From positions 62,001 through 126,000 of the forward strand of contig DDKB01000022.1 in the NCBI GenBank assembly GCA_002339675.1: DNA of 64,000 bases. Direction: 5' to 3'. The translations under genes were made by a program, and so were the position numbers. Source of the DNA: Stutzerimonas stutzeri (GTDB lineage Bacteria > Pseudomonadota > Gammaproteobacteria > Pseudomonadales > Pseudomonadaceae). Of this stretch, positions 15,639 to 24,669 are shown in pieces (the stretch's first letter is position 1; the number at the start of each line of letters is the position of its first letter). The notes under the pieces are model-generated. The model did not search any database. It saw only the letters and a list, made by a program, of their open reading frames with translations, and was not told the DNA's origin.

Positions 15639-16511
15639 ATGAACGTCTCGTTCCGTCAGTTGCATGCCTTCGTGCTGATTGCCGAGAGCAGCAGCTTCAC
15701 GCGCACCGCCGAACTGCTGCATCTGTCGCAGCCGGCGCTGAGCTACACGATCCGCAAGCTCGAAGACTCGCTCGGCCTGCAGCTGCTGGCGCGCAACACG
15801 CGGGTCGTCGAGCTGACCCCGGCTGGCCGGCATTTCCTGGCGCAGGCCCGGCGGATGCTGCGGGACATGGAAGATGCGGTGCGCGACGCACGCGAGACCC
15901 TAGCGCTGACCCGCGGCAGCATTCGTCTGGGCGCGCTGCCAACCGCCGCGGCATCGTTCCTGCCGCCAGCCATTGCGGCCTTTGCGCAGTTGCATCCGGG
16001 TATCGAGATACAGCTGCGCGACGGCCGCGCCGGTGAGATTCTCGGCTGGTTGCAGAGCGGTGAAGTCGAGGCGGGGATCACCTCCTCGCCCGCCGAGGGG
16101 CTGAGCCTGAATTTCGAGCCGCTGCTGGACGATAACCTGGTGCTGCTGGTGCAGGAGGACGCCAAGCGGCACTCGCAATGGCAGCGCCTGCCCTATATCG
16201 CGCTCACGCCGGACACCAGCATCCGCCCGCTGGCCGACGCCGCGCTCAGGCACCTGGGCATGCAACCGACACCCGACTGGGAAGTGGCACACATGAGCTC
16301 GGTGGTGGCGCTGGTGCGTGAGGGGATGGGGTTTTCGCTGCTGCCAGCCAGTTGCGCGTCGGTGTTCAACATCGAGCGGTGCACCACGGTGCCGATCGAA
16401 CAACCGGCACGGCGCTCGATCGGCCTGCTGGAAACCCGCCCGCTGTCACGCTCGCCATCGCTGAGCGCATTTTTGGCATTTCTGCGCCAACGCCTGGGTC
16501 CCCGCCCCTGA
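15639..16511 (+). CDS. LysR-family transcriptional regulator
   Basis: Regulator of 290 aa starting MNVSFRQLHAFVLIAESSSF. Residues 1-62 are the LysR winged HTH (FTRTAELLHLSQPALSYTI, then RNTRVVELTPAG), and residues about 90-285 the substrate-binding co-inducer domain. Divergent from the AtuA/CitMHS operon, which it most likely activates in response to a carboxylate. No terminator was found behind it. Confidence 0.93.
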   Translation: MNVSFRQLHAFVLIAESSSFTRTAELLHLSQPALSYTIRKLEDSLGLQLLARNTRVVELTPAGRHFLAQARRMLRDMEDAVRDARETLALTRGSIRLGALPTAAASFLPPAIAAFAQLHPGIEIQLRDGRAGEILGWLQSGEVEAGITSSPAEGLSLNFEPLLDDNLVLLVQEDAKRHSQWQRLPYIALTPDTSIRPLADAALRHLGMQPTPDWEVAHMSSVVALVREGMGFSLLPASCASVFNIERCTTVPIEQPARRSIGLLETRPLSRSPSLSAFLAFLRQRLGPRP

Positions 16512-16627
16512 GCATTGGCGGCTTCAGCCTGCCACCGCGGCGACGCCCGGGGCTTGAGCGGCGCGGTTGTGGACAGGCCTGGTTTCCCTTGCTCACTATG
16601 TGGCCAAACCAGCGCCGAGGCACAGCC

Positions 16628-16996
16628 ATGATCGACTTCAACAACAAGGGCTTCTTCAAGCTCAAGCAGAACGACGAGTACGCCGAGCGGGTCAGTGCGC
16701 TGCTGCTCGAGGGCGAGCAGGTGATCGACGCCTACAAGTCCATGCGCGACGGGGTGGTGTTTACCGACCGGCGCATCATCGCGGTGAATGTGCAGGGGCT
16801 GACCGGCAGCAAGAAGGATTTCACCTCGCTGCCGTACAAGAACATCGTCGCCTATTCGGTGGAGACTTCCGGCACCTTCGACCTGGACTCGGAACTGGAG
16901 ATCTATTTCTCCTCGCTGGGGCAGGTGAAGTTCGAGTTCACCGGCCGCACCTCGATCGTCGAGATATCCCGGCACATCTCCCGCCACCTGCTCTGA
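16628..16996 (+). CDS. PH-domain protein (bacterial PH, former DUF1696)
   Basis: Cytoplasmic protein of 122 aa consisting of a single bacterial pleckstrin-homology-like domain: MIDFNNKGFFKLKQNDEY at the start, then VVFTDRRIIAVNVQGLTGSK and FTSLPYKNIVAYSVETSGTF, the diagnostic DRR and LPYKNI motifs of the family. Function of these domains in bacteria is poorly known; some act in envelope stress. The ATG at 16628 matches the family start. Single gene, convergent with the FMN oxidase gene. Confidence 0.88.
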   Translation: MIDFNNKGFFKLKQNDEYAERVSALLLEGEQVIDAYKSMRDGVVFTDRRIIAVNVQGLTGSKKDFTSLPYKNIVAYSVETSGTFDLDSELEIYFSSLGQVKFEFTGRTSIVEISRHISRHLL

Positions 16997-17035
16997 TCCG
17001 CTCCGCAGTCCGGCCGTGCGTCGCGCCGCTCGGCC

Positions 17036-17063
17036 CAATTGCCAATGCCCAATGCCCCAATGC
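17036..17063. repeat. Short imperfect tandem repeat (CCAATGCC)
   Basis: In the gap between two convergent genes the motif CCAATGCC recurs about three times with small spacing changes (GCCAATGCCCAATGCCCC...). Probably a slippage product; no function is implied. Confidence 0.5.
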
Positions 17064-17064
17064 C

Positions 17065-18246
17065 CTACGCGCGGCCACGGCCGCAGTCGACCAGGCACTC
17101 CCGCGTGACGTCCGCCAGCCGGGTCAGCCCCAACAGTGCCATGTCGCGCTGCAGCTCACCGCGCAGCAGCTCGATCGCATGGGTCACGCCCGCCTCGCCC
17201 GCATAGGCCGCCGCATAGTTGAAGGGCCGGCCGATGAACACCATGCGTGCGCCCAGCGCCAAGGCCTTCAATACATCCGTGCCACGGCGGAAGCCGCTGT
17301 CGACCATCACCGGCAGTTCGCTGACCGCCTCGACGACACCCGGCAAGGCTTCCAGCGCCGAAAGCGTGCCGTCGAGTTGCCGCCCGCCGTGGTTGGACAC
17401 GATGAGCGCATCCGCCCCTACATCCCTCGCCTTGCGCGCGTCGTCCGGATGGAGCACGCCCTTGACCACCAGCTTGCCCGGCCACAGCTGCCGCACCCGC
17501 TCCAGATAGCGCCAGTTGAGGTGGCTGCGCCCCGAGAAATCTCGCTTCACGTTGCCGGACAGGATCGCAACGCCGCGTGTGGCGTAGTTGTTCTCGAAAT
17601 GCGGCATGCCGTGATTGATCAGGGTGCGCAGAAAGGTGCCGAACAGCCAGCGCGGGCGCACCAGCCCGTCGTAAGCCAGGCGCAGGCTCGGGCGCAACGG
17701 GGAACTGAAGCCCGAGCGCGTGTTGTTGTCGCTGTTGGGCGGTACCGGGTAGTCGACGGTGATCACCAGTTTGTCGAAGCCAGCACTGCGCACGCGCTCG
17801 ATCAGCGCCTCGATGCCGGCTTCATCGCCTGGCAGGTAGGCCTGAAACCAGTCCGTGTTGCCGTTATTGAGCACGTCCTCCATGCGGATCAGCGAGCTGC
17901 CGCTGAGGATCATCGGAATACCGGCCTTGGCCGCTGCCTGCGCCTGCACCAGGTCGCCGCGGTAGGCCGAGAGCGCGCTGATGCCCATCGGGGCGATGCC
18001 GATCGGCAAGGCGTAGCGCTGCCCCAGCAGCTCGGTTTCGAGCGAAATGTTGGACACGTCCACCAGCGCCCGTGGCAGGAACGAATAGGCGTCGAAGGCG
18101 CTGCGATTGGCCCGGGCGGTGTGCCCGTCTTCGGCGACATTGGCGATGTAGCCGTAGATCGGCCGTGGCAGATGGCGCTTCGCCGCGCGATCGAGGTCAT
18201 GCAGGTTGAGGATCGACGCCAGGCGTCGCGAGGGGTTACTGGGCAT
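17065..18246 (-). CDS. FMN-dependent alpha-hydroxyacid oxidase/dehydrogenase
   Basis: Oxidises an L-alpha-hydroxy acid (lactate, glycolate or related) to the keto acid using FMN. The protein is 393 aa, the usual size for L-lactate dehydrogenase (LldD) and glycolate oxidase relatives. It has PIGIAPMGISALSAYRGDL, FQAYLPGD, and near the C terminus VSNHGGRQLDGTLSALEAL, in which His and Arg are the catalytic base and substrate-binding residues, followed by VMVDSGFRRGTDVLKALALGA (FMN phosphate site). It overlaps the upstream D-2-hydroxyacid dehydrogenase gene by 11 nt and is the last gene of the seven-gene sugar-acid operon. Likely role is oxidation of a two- or three-carbon hydroxy acid produced by the pathway. 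Confidence 0.9.
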   Translation of the reverse strand: MPSNPSRRLASILNLHDLDRAAKRHLPRPIYGYIANVAEDGHTARANRSAFDAYSFLPRALVDVSNISLETELLGQRYALPIGIAPMGISALSAYRGDLVQAQAAAKAGIPMILSGSSLIRMEDVLNNGNTDWFQAYLPGDEAGIEALIERVRSAGFDKLVITVDYPVPPNSDNNTRSGFSSPLRPSLRLAYDGLVRPRWLFGTFLRTLINHGMPHFENNYATRGVAILSGNVKRDFSGRSHLNWRYLERVRQLWPGKLVVKGVLHPDDARKARDVGADALIVSNHGGRQLDGTLSALEALPGVVEAVSELPVMVDSGFRRGTDVLKALALGARMVFIGRPFNYAAAYAGEAGVTHAIELLRGELQRDMALLGLTRLADVTRECLVDCGRGRA

Positions 18247-19246
18247 CTAACGACTGTTCCTGCTGGGCTGCTGAAAACCCGTTCGGGCGGGCCTCGGGAT
18301 TGACCAGGTCCCGCGGGCGTTCGCCGCGCAAGGCCTGGCAGATGTTGTCCACCGCGCGATTGGCCATCGCTTCGCGGGTTTCATGGGTGGCTGAGCCGAT
18401 GTGCGGCAAGGTCACCACGTTATCCATGCGCAGCAACGGTGATTCCTGCAGCGGTTCCTGTTCGAACACGTCGAGCCCGGCCCCGGCGATCAGGCCCTCG
18501 TCGAGCGCCCGGATCAGCCCGGCCTCGTCGACCACCCGGCCGCGGGCGATGTTGATCAGGAAGGCCGAGCGCTTCATCGCCTGGCATTGTTCGTAGCTGA
18601 TCAGCCGCTCGGTCTGCCCGGTCAGCGGCACGGTGAGGCAGACGAAGTCGGACTCGGCCAGCAGCTGCTCGAAGCTGCGCCGCTGCAGCCCCCACTCGGC
18701 TTCCAGTTCGGGCTTGGGCGAGGCATTGCTGTAGAGCACGCGCATGTTGAAGCCCCGCGCACGGCGGGCGATGGCGCGGCCGATGCGGCCCAGGCCGACC
18801 AAGCCTAGGGTCTTGCCGTGAACGTCATGGCCGAACAGCGGTTCGCCGACGTGCTCGGTCCAGTGGCCTTCGCGTACCCGGTTGGCCAGCTCCACCAGCC
18901 GCCGGGCACTGGCCATGATCAGCATGAAGCCGGTGTCGGCGGTGGTTTCGGTGAGCACATCCGGGGTATTGGTCAGCAGGATGCCGCGGCGGCTCAGCTC
19001 GGCCACCGGCAGGTTGTCGTAGCCCACCGAGATGGTGGCGATGGCCTCGAGCCGGGGCGCCGCATCCAGCACGGCGGTGTCGACCTGCAGCTTGCCGCCG
19101 ATCAGCCCATGGGCCCGGTGCAGGGCCGCGGCGACGGCCTCGGGCTGCTGCTCGGGCTGTTCGAAATAGGTCACCTCGAAACCCTCGCGCAGGCGCTCCA
19201 GGTGATGAGGTTTGAGACGCCGCAGGGCAACGATGCGCTTGGTCAT
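18236..19246 (-). CDS. D-2-hydroxyacid dehydrogenase (glyoxylate/hydroxypyruvate reductase type)
   Basis: NAD(P)H-dependent reduction of 2-keto acids or the reverse. The protein is about 336 aa. Its central Rossmann domain carries LGLVGLGRIGRAIARRARGF (GxGxxG), and the catalytic Arg, Glu and His are in NIARGRVVDEAGL, FEQEPLQE and LPHIGSAT. It belongs to the GhrB/TkrA-like group. The ATG at 19246 has GGGGGTGA directly upstream; a GTG at 19252 overlapping the stop of the upstream gene is an alternative. Part of the sugar-acid operon between the DapA-family and FMN-oxidase genes, where it could reduce glyoxylate, hydroxypyruvate or a 2-keto sugar acid. Confidence 0.9.
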   Translation of the reverse strand: MTKRIVALRRLKPHHLERLREGFEVTYFEQPEQQPEAVAAALHRAHGLIGGKLQVDTAVLDAAPRLEAIATISVGYDNLPVAELSRRGILLTNTPDVLTETTADTGFMLIMASARRLVELANRVREGHWTEHVGEPLFGHDVHGKTLGLVGLGRIGRAIARRARGFNMRVLYSNASPKPELEAEWGLQRRSFEQLLAESDFVCLTVPLTGQTERLISYEQCQAMKRSAFLINIARGRVVDEAGLIRALDEGLIAGAGLDVFEQEPLQESPLLRMDNVVTLPHIGSATHETREAMANRAVDNICQALRGERPRDLVNPEARPNGFSAAQQEQSLDAQ

Positions 19247-19248
19247 GC

Positions 19249-20178
19249 TCACCCCCGCCCGCCAGCCTGCAGGCCCGGCATGTCGAACCCGGCCGCGTCG
19301 AGCCGCGCGAACAGCTCGGCGCGCTGGCTTGCGTCGAGCTCCACCAGCGGCGGGCGCAGCTGGGCCCAGCCCGCGTATTCACTGAAGCGCGCGGTGGCGG
19401 CCTTCAGCGCGGGAATCAGCGGGAAGCCTTCGAATATCTGCCGAATCTGCACCAGAGCCGCCTGCCGGGCATCGGCATCCTCGGCCTGCCAGTGCTGGGC
19501 GAGCGCGGCGATGGGCCCCGGATGGACATTGGCCGTGGCACTGATACAGCCCGCGCCACCGGCGCGCAGGGTGCGCAGTAGAAAGGTCTCGCTGCCGGCA
19601 TAGACTTGAAAGCCATCGCCGGCGAAACGCTCGATCAACGCCTGGGTGTTGGTCCAGTCGCCGGAACTGTCCTTGATTCCGACCACCTGACGCGGGTAGG
19701 CGTCGCGCAGCCGGGCGATCAGCGCCAGCGACAGCGGCACCTGCGACACCGGCGGGATGTGATAGAGGTAGACGCGCAGTCGCTCGTCGCCGACCCCTTC
19801 GATCACCTCGCTGAAATAGCGGTACAGCCCCTCGTCGGAGACATTCTTGTAGTAGAACGGCGGCAACATCAGCACCCCTTCGACGCCCCGGGCCGCTGCG
19901 TGACGGCTCAGCGCCACGGTGTCGCGCAGCGCGCAGCTGCCGGTCCCGGGCAGCAGCCGCGCGGCCGGAATGCCGGCCTCGAGCAGCGCATCGAGCAGCT
20001 GCAGCTTTTCACCGACGGCCAGCGAATTGGCCTCCGAATTGGTGCCGAACACGGCGAGCCCGACCGACTGGTCCAGCAGCCAGCGGCAGTGCGCGACCAG
20101 GCGTGGCGTATCCGGCGAGCGGTCGGCAGTGAAGGGGGTGATCACCGGCGACCAGACGCGACCCGTCTCATGACTCAT
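19249..20178 (-). CDS. DapA/NanA-family lyase (2-keto-3-deoxy sugar acid aldolase or dehydratase)
   Basis: Class I Schiff-base lyase of 309 aa with TIM-barrel fold. It has the GTNSEANSL pattern (GTxGE position), PPFYYKNVSDEGLYRYF with the catalytic Tyr, and VVGIKDSSGDW, whose Lys169 should bind the keto acid. The family includes dihydrodipicolinate synthase, sialate lyase, 2-keto-3-deoxygluconate aldolase and 2-keto-3-deoxyarabinonate dehydratase. Position between TctA and D-2-hydroxyacid dehydrogenase in an operon with two sugar-acid-type dehydratases makes lysine biosynthesis very unlikely and a 2-keto-3-deoxy-aldonate substrate likely. Aldolase and dehydratase cannot be told apart here. 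Confidence 0.88.
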   Translation of the reverse strand: MSHETGRVWSPVITPFTADRSPDTPRLVAHCRWLLDQSVGLAVFGTNSEANSLAVGEKLQLLDALLEAGIPAARLLPGTGSCALRDTVALSRHAAARGVEGVLMLPPFYYKNVSDEGLYRYFSEVIEGVGDERLRVYLYHIPPVSQVPLSLALIARLRDAYPRQVVGIKDSSGDWTNTQALIERFAGDGFQVYAGSETFLLRTLRAGGAGCISATANVHPGPIAALAQHWQAEDADARQAALVQIRQIFEGFPLIPALKAATARFSEYAGWAQLRPPLVELDASQRAELFARLDAAGFDMPGLQAGGRG

Positions 20179-20214
20179 GCAGTTCTCCTTATCGTAAGGG
20201 GGATGGCGCGTGGC

Positions 20215-21723
20215 TCAGGCCAGCCGCGCCCGGCGCCGCAGCGGCGCGATCAACCAGCGCAGCAGCGGCGTGGCCTGCAGCACCGAGAACAACGCAATGC
20301 TCAGCAGGACCACGGCGATCGGGCTGGAGAGGAAGATCCGGAAGTCGCCGTCGCCGATCAGCATCGACTGTTGGAAGGCGTTCTCCATGACCGGGCCGAG
20401 GATCAGCCCGATCACCATCGGCGCCGGCGAGACGCCGGCCTTGGCCAGCCAGTAACCGAACAGGCCGAAGCCGAGCATCAGGCCCACCTCGAACAGGCTG
20501 TTGTTGATGGCGTAGGCGCCGATGATGCACAGCGCGATGATGGCGCAGGCGATGAAGCCGTCCGGGATGCGGGTCACCGCCACGCTGGCCTTGGTGAACA
20601 GCAGGCCGACGCCGAGCAGGCCGACGTTGGCGAAAATCACCGCCCAGATCAGCGTGTAGGTGACGTCCCCATAGTCGGTCAGCAGGTTCGGCCCCGGCAG
20701 GATGCCCTGCACCATCAGCGCGCCGAGCAGGATCGCGGTGGCCGAACTGCCGGGTATGCCGAGGGCGATGGTGGGGATCAGCGCGCCGCCAACCACCGCG
20801 TTATTGGCCGCTTCCGGCGCGGCCACCCCGGCCGGGTCGCCCTGGCCGAAGCGGCTCTTGTCCCTGGCGAAGCGCTTGGCCTCGTTGTAGGCGAACCAGC
20901 TGGCGGTGTCGCCGCCGGTGCCCGGGATCAGCCCGACGATGATGCCGATGCCGCTCGAGCGCAGGATGTTCGGCATCAGCGCCCTGAGCTCGGACAATTT
21001 CGGAATCAGCCGGTCGGTGATGCGGCTGGCGACCTTGGTCGCGCCGTGGGACTGCTCGATCAGCGACAGCGCCTGCGGGATCGAGAACAGGCCGATCAGC
21101 GCCACGGTGAAGCTGATGCCGGAGAACAGGTTGATGTTGCCGAACGCCATGCGCGGCGTACCGGTGGTCAGGTCCATGCCGACGGTGCTGATGAGCAGCC
21201 CGACGCCGCCGGAAAACAGCCCGTTGATCACCGAGCCCTGGGCCAGCGAGCCGATGATGGTGATGCCCAGCACGGCGATGGCGAACAGCTCGATGGGGCC
21301 GAATTCCACCACGATGCTGCCCAGCAGCGGCGCCGCCATCAGCAGCGCGAGGCCGCTCAAGGTGCCGCCGATAAAGGAGGCGAACAGGGATATCCCCAGC
21401 GCCTTGCCGGCCTGGCCCTGCTGCGACATGGGAAAGCCGTCGAGCACCGTCGCGGCCGCCGAGGGCGTGCCCGGCGTGCGCAGCAGGATCGCCGCGATCG
21501 AGCCACCGTAGGAGGCGCCCACATACAGCGAGGCGAGCATGCTCAGGCCGGTGGCGGTGTCCATGTTGAAGGTCAGCGGCAGTAGCAGCGCCAGCGCCAT
21601 GGTGGCCGACAGGCCGGGCATGGCGCCGACGAACAGGCCCAGCAGTATCCCGCCGAATATGGCGGCGAAGTTGGTCAGGGTCAGCACGTTGACCAACCCT
21701 GTCATGACGATCGAACTGTCCAC
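20215..21723 (-). CDS. Tripartite tricarboxylate transporter, large membrane subunit TctA
   Basis: Large permease of 502 aa with about twelve membrane segments, starting (GTG) MDSSIVMTGLVNVLT. Family signatures include GAMPGLSATMALALLLPLTF and SYGGSIAAILLRTPGTPSAAATVLDG near the N terminus and VGLIPGTGGDTASWFAYNEAKR in the middle. TctA works with TctB and the periplasmic binding protein TctC for secondary high-affinity uptake of organic acids. An internal ATG seven codons in is an alternative start. Spacing to TctB is 34 nt and to the DapA-family gene 36 nt. Confidence 0.95.
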   Translation of the reverse strand: MDSSIVMTGLVNVLTLTNFAAIFGGILLGLFVGAMPGLSATMALALLLPLTFNMDTATGLSMLASLYVGASYGGSIAAILLRTPGTPSAAATVLDGFPMSQQGQAGKALGISLFASFIGGTLSGLALLMAAPLLGSIVVEFGPIELFAIAVLGITIIGSLAQGSVINGLFSGGVGLLISTVGMDLTTGTPRMAFGNINLFSGISFTVALIGLFSIPQALSLIEQSHGATKVASRITDRLIPKLSELRALMPNILRSSGIGIIVGLIPGTGGDTASWFAYNEAKRFARDKSRFGQGDPAGVAAPEAANNAVVGGALIPTIALGIPGSSATAILLGALMVQGILPGPNLLTDYGDVTYTLIWAVIFANVGLLGVGLLFTKASVAVTRIPDGFIACAIIALCIIGAYAINNSLFEVGLMLGFGLFGYWLAKAGVSPAPMVIGLILGPVMENAFQQSMLIGDGDFRIFLSSPIAVVLLSIALFSVLQATPLLRWLIAPLRRRARLA

Positions 21724-21757
21724 GGCTGCAGGCCTCGTCGAAGTGGAGCGGCGCCGA

Positions 21758-22249
21758 TCAGGCGATCGCCGCAGGCAGGAAGGGCACCGGCAGGCCCAGG
21801 AACTGGATGAACACCAGGCACACCACGGCCATCAGCACCAGGCTGCCGATCAGCGCGAAGCGCAACGACACGGTGCGGATCAGCAGCAGCGCCAGGGCCA
21901 TGAACAGCGTTGTCGAGAGCAGGTAGCCGAGCACGCTGATGGTCGCGACATAGGCCGCCGCCAGCACGAAGACCGCGGCGGTGACCGCATAGCGCGGCGG
22001 CGCGGAGACGGCGGCATCGGCATCGGGGCCGGCGGCATCTCCCGACGCCACCGGCTCTGTCTCGCGCCGGCGAGCCACCCGTCCGCGCAACAGCTCCGCC
22101 CCCAGCATCGCCAGCGACAGCAGCCCCACGGTGACCGAATAGATCAGTGGCATCTGCGCCGCCGCGTCCGGGTAGCCCAGGGCGTCGATGAAGAACACCG
22201 CCGCCAGGGCGAGGCCGAACAAGCCGAGGACGAAGCGATTGCGGTTCAT
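21758..22249 (-). CDS. Tripartite tricarboxylate transporter, small membrane subunit TctB
   Basis: Small membrane subunit of 163 aa starting MNRNRFVLGLFGLALAAVFF, with about four hydrophobic segments and a charged loop in the middle (LRGRVARRRETE...). Low sequence conservation but typical length and position between tctC and tctA. The ATG at 22249 is chosen over an upstream extension because it starts right at the first membrane helix. Confidence 0.9.
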   Translation of the reverse strand: MNRNRFVLGLFGLALAAVFFIDALGYPDAAAQMPLIYSVTVGLLSLAMLGAELLRGRVARRRETEPVASGDAAGPDADAAVSAPPRYAVTAAVFVLAAAYVATISVLGYLLSTTLFMALALLLIRTVSLRFALIGSLVLMAVVCLVFIQFLGLPVPFLPAAIA

Positions 22250-22283
22250 GGGCGAGCTCTCCGCGGGTGTCTGCTGGCGTGGT

Positions 22284-23258
22284 TCACGGTTGCTTGCCGC
22301 CGACTTCGCTCCAGATGCCCTGGAATTGCTTTTCCATGCGCTGGAACATCTCGCCGTAGGCTTCGCCGGTGACCAGATCAATGTTCAGCGCGCGCTTCTT
22401 CGCATCGGCGAGAAAGGCCGGGTCGTCTTTCAGCTCTTCGAACGCGGCGATCAGTTGCTTGCGGGCCTCGGCCGGAATGCCCGCCGGGGCGCTGTAGCCG
22501 CGCGAGGAACCGGCAACCACGTCGATACCCTTCTCCTTTAGCGTCGGCACGTCGGGCAGGCCCTCGAAACGCTTGTCGGCGAACACGGCCAGGGCCTTCA
22601 GGTTGCCGCTCTGGATCTGGCTGTAGACGTTGCCGACATTGTTGAAGCTGGCGTCGATCTTGTTACCCATGGCCGCCGTCGCCGAGGGCCCGTCGCCCTG
22701 GAAAGGCACCTTCTTGAACGACAGGCCAGTGGCCTTCTCGATCAGCAGGGTGGTGAAGAAGTCGTCGCCGCCAACGCCCGAGTTGCCGATGGTGATCTTG
22801 CCGGGCTTGGCCTTGGCCGCGGCGAGCAAGTCCTCGATGGTGTCGTAGGGGCTGTCCTTGGCCACCACGGCGATGCCCGAGTCGGTGACCACGTTGGCAA
22901 TCGGCGTGAGGTCGTCGATGTTGTAGGTGATGGCGTCGTTCATGATGTAGTTGGTCATGAGCATCGGCGTATTGGTGATGCTGATCACCGAGCCGTCCTT
23001 TTCCGACTGCCGCGCCAGACGGGTCCAGGCAATGGCGCCGGTGGCGCCGGGGATGTATTCGTTGACGAAGTTCACGCCGAGCTTCTTGCTCAGGTAGGGC
23101 TGCACCAGCTGCGCCAGCACGTCGCTGCCGCCACCGGGCTTGAAGCCCTGCAGCACGGCCACCTCGTCGCCGGCGACGTAGTCCGCCTGGGCGGCGATGG
23201 GAAGGGACAGCGCCAGGGCTGCAGTCAGCGCCGCGGCGCTCAGGGTCAGGTCATTCAT
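22284..23258 (-). CDS. Tripartite tricarboxylate transporter substrate-binding protein TctC
   Basis: Periplasmic binding protein of 324 aa. Residues 1-25 form a signal peptide ending in AQA. The mature protein follows the Bug/TctC pattern: QGFKPGGGSDVLAQLVQPYL, NEYIPGATGAIAWTRLA, KITIGNSGVGGDDFFTTLL and FKKVPFQGDGPSATAAMG, where the two ligand-embracing loops lie. It would capture the sugar acid or other carboxylate imported by TctA/TctB. An AACAAGAA motif 17-24 nt upstream of the start matches the Hfq/Crc target pattern. It follows the enolase-family gene by 112 bp, within which a GGGGCG/CGCCCC hairpin may set expression level. Confidence 0.93.
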   Translation of the reverse strand: MNDLTLSAAALTAALALSLPIAAQADYVAGDEVAVLQGFKPGGGSDVLAQLVQPYLSKKLGVNFVNEYIPGATGAIAWTRLARQSEKDGSVISITNTPMLMTNYIMNDAITYNIDDLTPIANVVTDSGIAVVAKDSPYDTIEDLLAAAKAKPGKITIGNSGVGGDDFFTTLLIEKATGLSFKKVPFQGDGPSATAAMGNKIDASFNNVGNVYSQIQSGNLKALAVFADKRFEGLPDVPTLKEKGIDVVAGSSRGYSAPAGIPAEARKQLIAAFEELKDDPAFLADAKKRALNIDLVTGEAYGEMFQRMEKQFQGIWSEVGGKQP

Positions 23259-23321
23259 CTCGCTCTCTCCACGTTTCTTGTTGGATTTATCCCGTCCGGC
23301 CCAGGGGCCCGGATGTGGTCA

Positions 23322-23350
23322 GGGGCGACAACCGCGCGCCGGCGCCCCTA
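23322..23350. other. Intercistronic hairpin between enolase-family gene and tctC
   Basis: AGGGGCG...CGCCCCT forms a strong stem with an internal CGCGCGCCGG loop and no T-run. Likely an RNA processing or stabilising hairpin inside the operon, not a terminator. Confidence 0.4.
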
Positions 23351-23370
23351 CAGCGGTACTGCCTCGTTGC

Positions 23371-24525
23371 TCAGCGGTTGTTGTTCTCGAGCGTTCTCCA
23401 GGGCTGGCCATCGGCCGCGATCGAGTAGCGCGCCACGGCCTGTTCGTCGAAGTCGAAGCCCAGCCCCGGGCCTTGGTGCAGCTGGATGTAGCCGTCCTGC
23501 TGCGCCAGCTGGCGGTCGATCAGCCGGCGGAAGTTGAGGACCTGGTCGTCCCAGAAAAACTCCACCATGCGCGCGTTCGGCGTGGCCGCCACCAGCGGCG
23601 CGTGCACGTCATGGAACCAGTGCGGGTATATGGGCACGCCGTAGCCGGCCGCCATCGCGGCGATACGGCGCCATTCGGTAATACCGCCGCAGACCACCGC
23701 ATCGGTCTGCAGGATGGCGGCGCCGCCCTTGTCCAGCAGCTCCTTGTGCCGCCAGCGCCCCACCTCCACCTCGCCGGTGGCCACCGGGATCGGCGTGGCG
23801 CGGGCCAGCCGCGCATGGCTGTCGATGTCGTCGACCAGGAACGGCTCCTCGATGAAGCTTGGCGCGTAGCGCTCGAAGCGCCGCACGTACTGCAGCGCCT
23901 CGGTGACGTCACGCCAGGCGTTGTTGGCGTCGAGCATCAGCTCGATGTCGGGGCCGATGGCGTCGCGGGCCGCCGCGACCCGCGCCTCTTCGTCCTTTGG
24001 CGAGAGACGGCCGGTCTTCATCTTCACCGCCTTGAAGCCGAGCGACACGTAGTGCGCCATTTCCTCACCGAGGCGCTCGGGCGTCTTGCCGTCCAGGTAA
24101 TAGCCGCCACTGGCGTAGGCCGGCACCTGCCGGGCCTGCGCCGCGCCGAGGTAGCGGTGCAGCGGCAGGCCGGCGCTGCGGGCGTTGAGGTCCCAGAGCG
24201 CGGTATCGAGGATGCTGATGGCGCGCATGACGACTCCGGCGCGCCCTTGCAACAGCGCCTCCTGGTACATCTCCTGCCACAACGCTTCGACATCCAGCGA
24301 ATCGCGGCCCAGCAGCACCGGCGCCAGCAGCGTCTCCACGGCAACCGGCAGCAGCTCGCCGCCGGCGCTGCCGATGTAGCAGAAACCGATGCCGGTCACG
24401 CCGTCGCTGGAGGTCACCTTGACCAGCCCGTAGTCGCGAGCATGCACCGTGCGGTTGGAGAACGAGGTCACCCGGTCCAGCGGTACGCGGGCGGCACAAA
24501 CGGAGATCGAGCGGATAGTGGGCAT
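23371..24525 (-). CDS. Enolase-superfamily (mandelate racemase/muconate lactonizing type) sugar-acid dehydratase
   Basis: Protein of 384 aa starting MPTIRSISVCAARVPL. N-terminal capping domain (residues about 1-125) and TIM barrel (about 140-365). Barrel motifs: Lys168-Met-Lys170 (KxK of the mandelate racemase subgroup), LDANNAW and FIEEPF metal ligands, QTDAVVCGGITEW and YPHWFHDVHAPL, which would carry the His of the His-Asp dyad. These fit acid-sugar dehydratases or racemases that abstract the alpha-proton of a carboxylate. It is the first gene of the seven-gene leftward operon, right beside three operators. ACAACAACAA directly upstream of the start matches the Hfq/Crc pattern. Substrate unknown. 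Confidence 0.88.
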   Translation of the reverse strand: MPTIRSISVCAARVPLDRVTSFSNRTVHARDYGLVKVTSSDGVTGIGFCYIGSAGGELLPVAVETLLAPVLLGRDSLDVEALWQEMYQEALLQGRAGVVMRAISILDTALWDLNARSAGLPLHRYLGAAQARQVPAYASGGYYLDGKTPERLGEEMAHYVSLGFKAVKMKTGRLSPKDEEARVAAARDAIGPDIELMLDANNAWRDVTEALQYVRRFERYAPSFIEEPFLVDDIDSHARLARATPIPVATGEVEVGRWRHKELLDKGGAAILQTDAVVCGGITEWRRIAAMAAGYGVPIYPHWFHDVHAPLVAATPNARMVEFFWDDQVLNFRRLIDRQLAQQDGYIQLHQGPGLGFDFDEQAVARYSIAADGQPWRTLENNNR

Positions 24526-24561
24526 GGTTTGTTGTTGTCCTCTGTCGAGCCGAACGAGCCG

Positions 24562-24577
24562 ATGTAAACGTTTTCAT
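24562..24577. promoter_or_regulatory. LacI-type operator 1
   Basis: ATGTAAACGTTTTCAT, a 16-bp palindrome with the central CG of LacI/GalR-family operators. It lies 37-52 bp upstream of the enolase-family gene, where it could overlap that promoter. Confidence 0.75.
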
Positions 24578-24639
24578 GCGTGACGAAACTGGCTATTTGA
24601 AATCGCTCCGCCATCGGCCTGAACGCCAATGGCCGTCGC

Positions 24640-24655
24640 ATGTAACCGCTTACAT
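24640..24655. promoter_or_regulatory. LacI-type operator 2
   Basis: ATGTAACCGCTTACAT, 16-bp palindrome; same consensus as operators 1 and 3. Centre-to-centre distance is 78 bp to operator 1 and 30 bp to operator 3. Confidence 0.75.
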
Positions 24656-24669
24656 TGGAAAAAAACCCG

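Noticed and set aside
19249..20178. dapA of lysine biosynthesis
   Set aside because: Context is a catabolic operon with sugar-acid dehydratases and an organic-acid transporter; the GTxGE motif is also altered to GTNSE.
19606..21585. A 659-codon rightward open frame
   Set aside because: Antisense to the DapA-family and tctA genes; its sequence is a low-complexity Arg/Gln/Asp/His string.
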